From: Ureibacillus sp. FSL W7-1570
GTDB taxonomy: Bacteria; Bacillota; Bacilli; Bacillales_A; Planococcaceae
Assembly: GCF_038593265.1 (NCBI RefSeq)
Contig: NZ_CP151979.1
Span: forward strand, 2,859,001 to 2,923,000
Reading direction: 5' to 3'
DNA length: 64,000 bases
Part shown: positions 63,835 to 64,000 of the stretch, piece by piece
How positions within the stretch are numbered: the first letter of the stretch is position 1
Layout of the letters: every line of letters starts with the position of its first letter
Translations under genes and position numbers: made by a program
The notes under the pieces: model-generated
The model's input: only the letters and a program-made list of their open reading frames with translations
What the model was told of the DNA's origin: nothing
Databases searched by the model: none

Positions 63835-64000
63835 TCTTTTGGGCAAGAGGGATGGTCTTCTAGTTAGTGGAGTGCTATTTGTGCAAGAGTGGTGGTAATC
63901 TGTGCAAGTGGAGGAGTAATCCAATCAAGCGAGGGCGTCATCCAGGCAAGGAGGAGTGCCATCCGAGCAAACGGGGGTCGTATCCGAGCAAGAGAGAGTT
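63835..64000. repeat. Tandem 21-bp repeat array running off the window
   Basis: Eight consecutive units with exact 21-bp spacing start at 63835, 63856, 63877, 63898, 63919, 63940, 63961 and 63982; the last is cut by the window edge. The core is ATCCGAGCAAG followed by a G-rich half, with the last two units most alike and the first ones degenerate. The sequence differs from the 21-bp repeats at 3918 and 13117, but the period is the same. Confidence 0.85.

Overview
The window looks like the chromosome of an endospore-forming, low-to-moderate GC member of the Bacillales. Evidence for this is gerQ, cwlJ, rsfA, pbpG and spo0F, bacillithiol synthesis (yojF-bshB2), coproheme decarboxylase HemQ, a LipL-type octanoyltransferase, RNA polymerase delta (rpoE), and gene order resembling the ywd/ywf/ywh/ywi/ywj stretch of Bacillus subtilis. 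The IcmF mutase cluster and 21-bp intergenic repeats make me think of the Planococcaceae (Lysinibacillus/Ureibacillus-like); that placement is inference. No rRNA, tRNA, IS element, prophage or CRISPR array was seen.

Layout. 1-2.6 kb: an edge-truncated Y-family polymerase with its YolD partner and a threonine-dehydrogenase-type SDR. 2.7-8.9 kb (minus strand): a tryptophan operon led by a T-box with a readable UGG specifier (trpD-C-F-B-A), then a second trpB; trpE and trpG are not in the window. 9-12.7 kb: preQ1-riboswitch-controlled queT and a three-gene ABC importer of the TrpX type. 13-20 kb: ilvA with a CodY-like box, a YjiH-type membrane protein, an acetate-symporter operon and bshB2. 20-38 kb: housekeeping and sporulation genes (pdxK, ung, an M20 hydrolase, a chemoreceptor, gerQ-cwlJ, hemQ, lipL, rsfA, an HD protein, a polysaccharide deacetylase, pbpG, speB). 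38-45 kb: ywiB-argS, then an acyl-CoA-dehydrogenase-fold flavoprotein joined to a TcyJ-N-like amino-acid importer. 45-48 kb: cobalamin uptake and salvage (BtuC, a BtuD-CbiZ fusion, PduO-type adenosyltransferase). 48-59.4 kb: acyl-CoA degradation (fadF, thiolase, hydroxyacyl-CoA dehydrogenase, two acyl-CoA dehydrogenases, a TetR regulator, the fused mutase IcmF). 59.5-64 kb: rpoE, pyrG with a CTP-sensing-type leader, ywjG, spo0F and a 21-bp repeat array cut by the window end.

The modules connect. The B12 import/adenosylation operon lies directly before a catabolic cluster that ends in a B12-dependent mutase, and two similar TetR/FadR-type dyads lie before fadF and the thiolase. Trp supply is controlled by tRNA-Trp sensing, with a putative aromatic amino-acid importer next door.

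Most notable observations: cwlJ whose only well-placed start codon is AUC; an orphan rightward hairpin-plus-terminator that looks like an unannotated small RNA (34.37-34.48 kb); three 21-bp-period repeat arrays; a duplicated trpB in an operon lacking trpE/trpG; and a 15-codon leader ORF coupled to btuC. Starts were moved from the longest reading frame wherever a ribosome binding site and family alignment argued for it.
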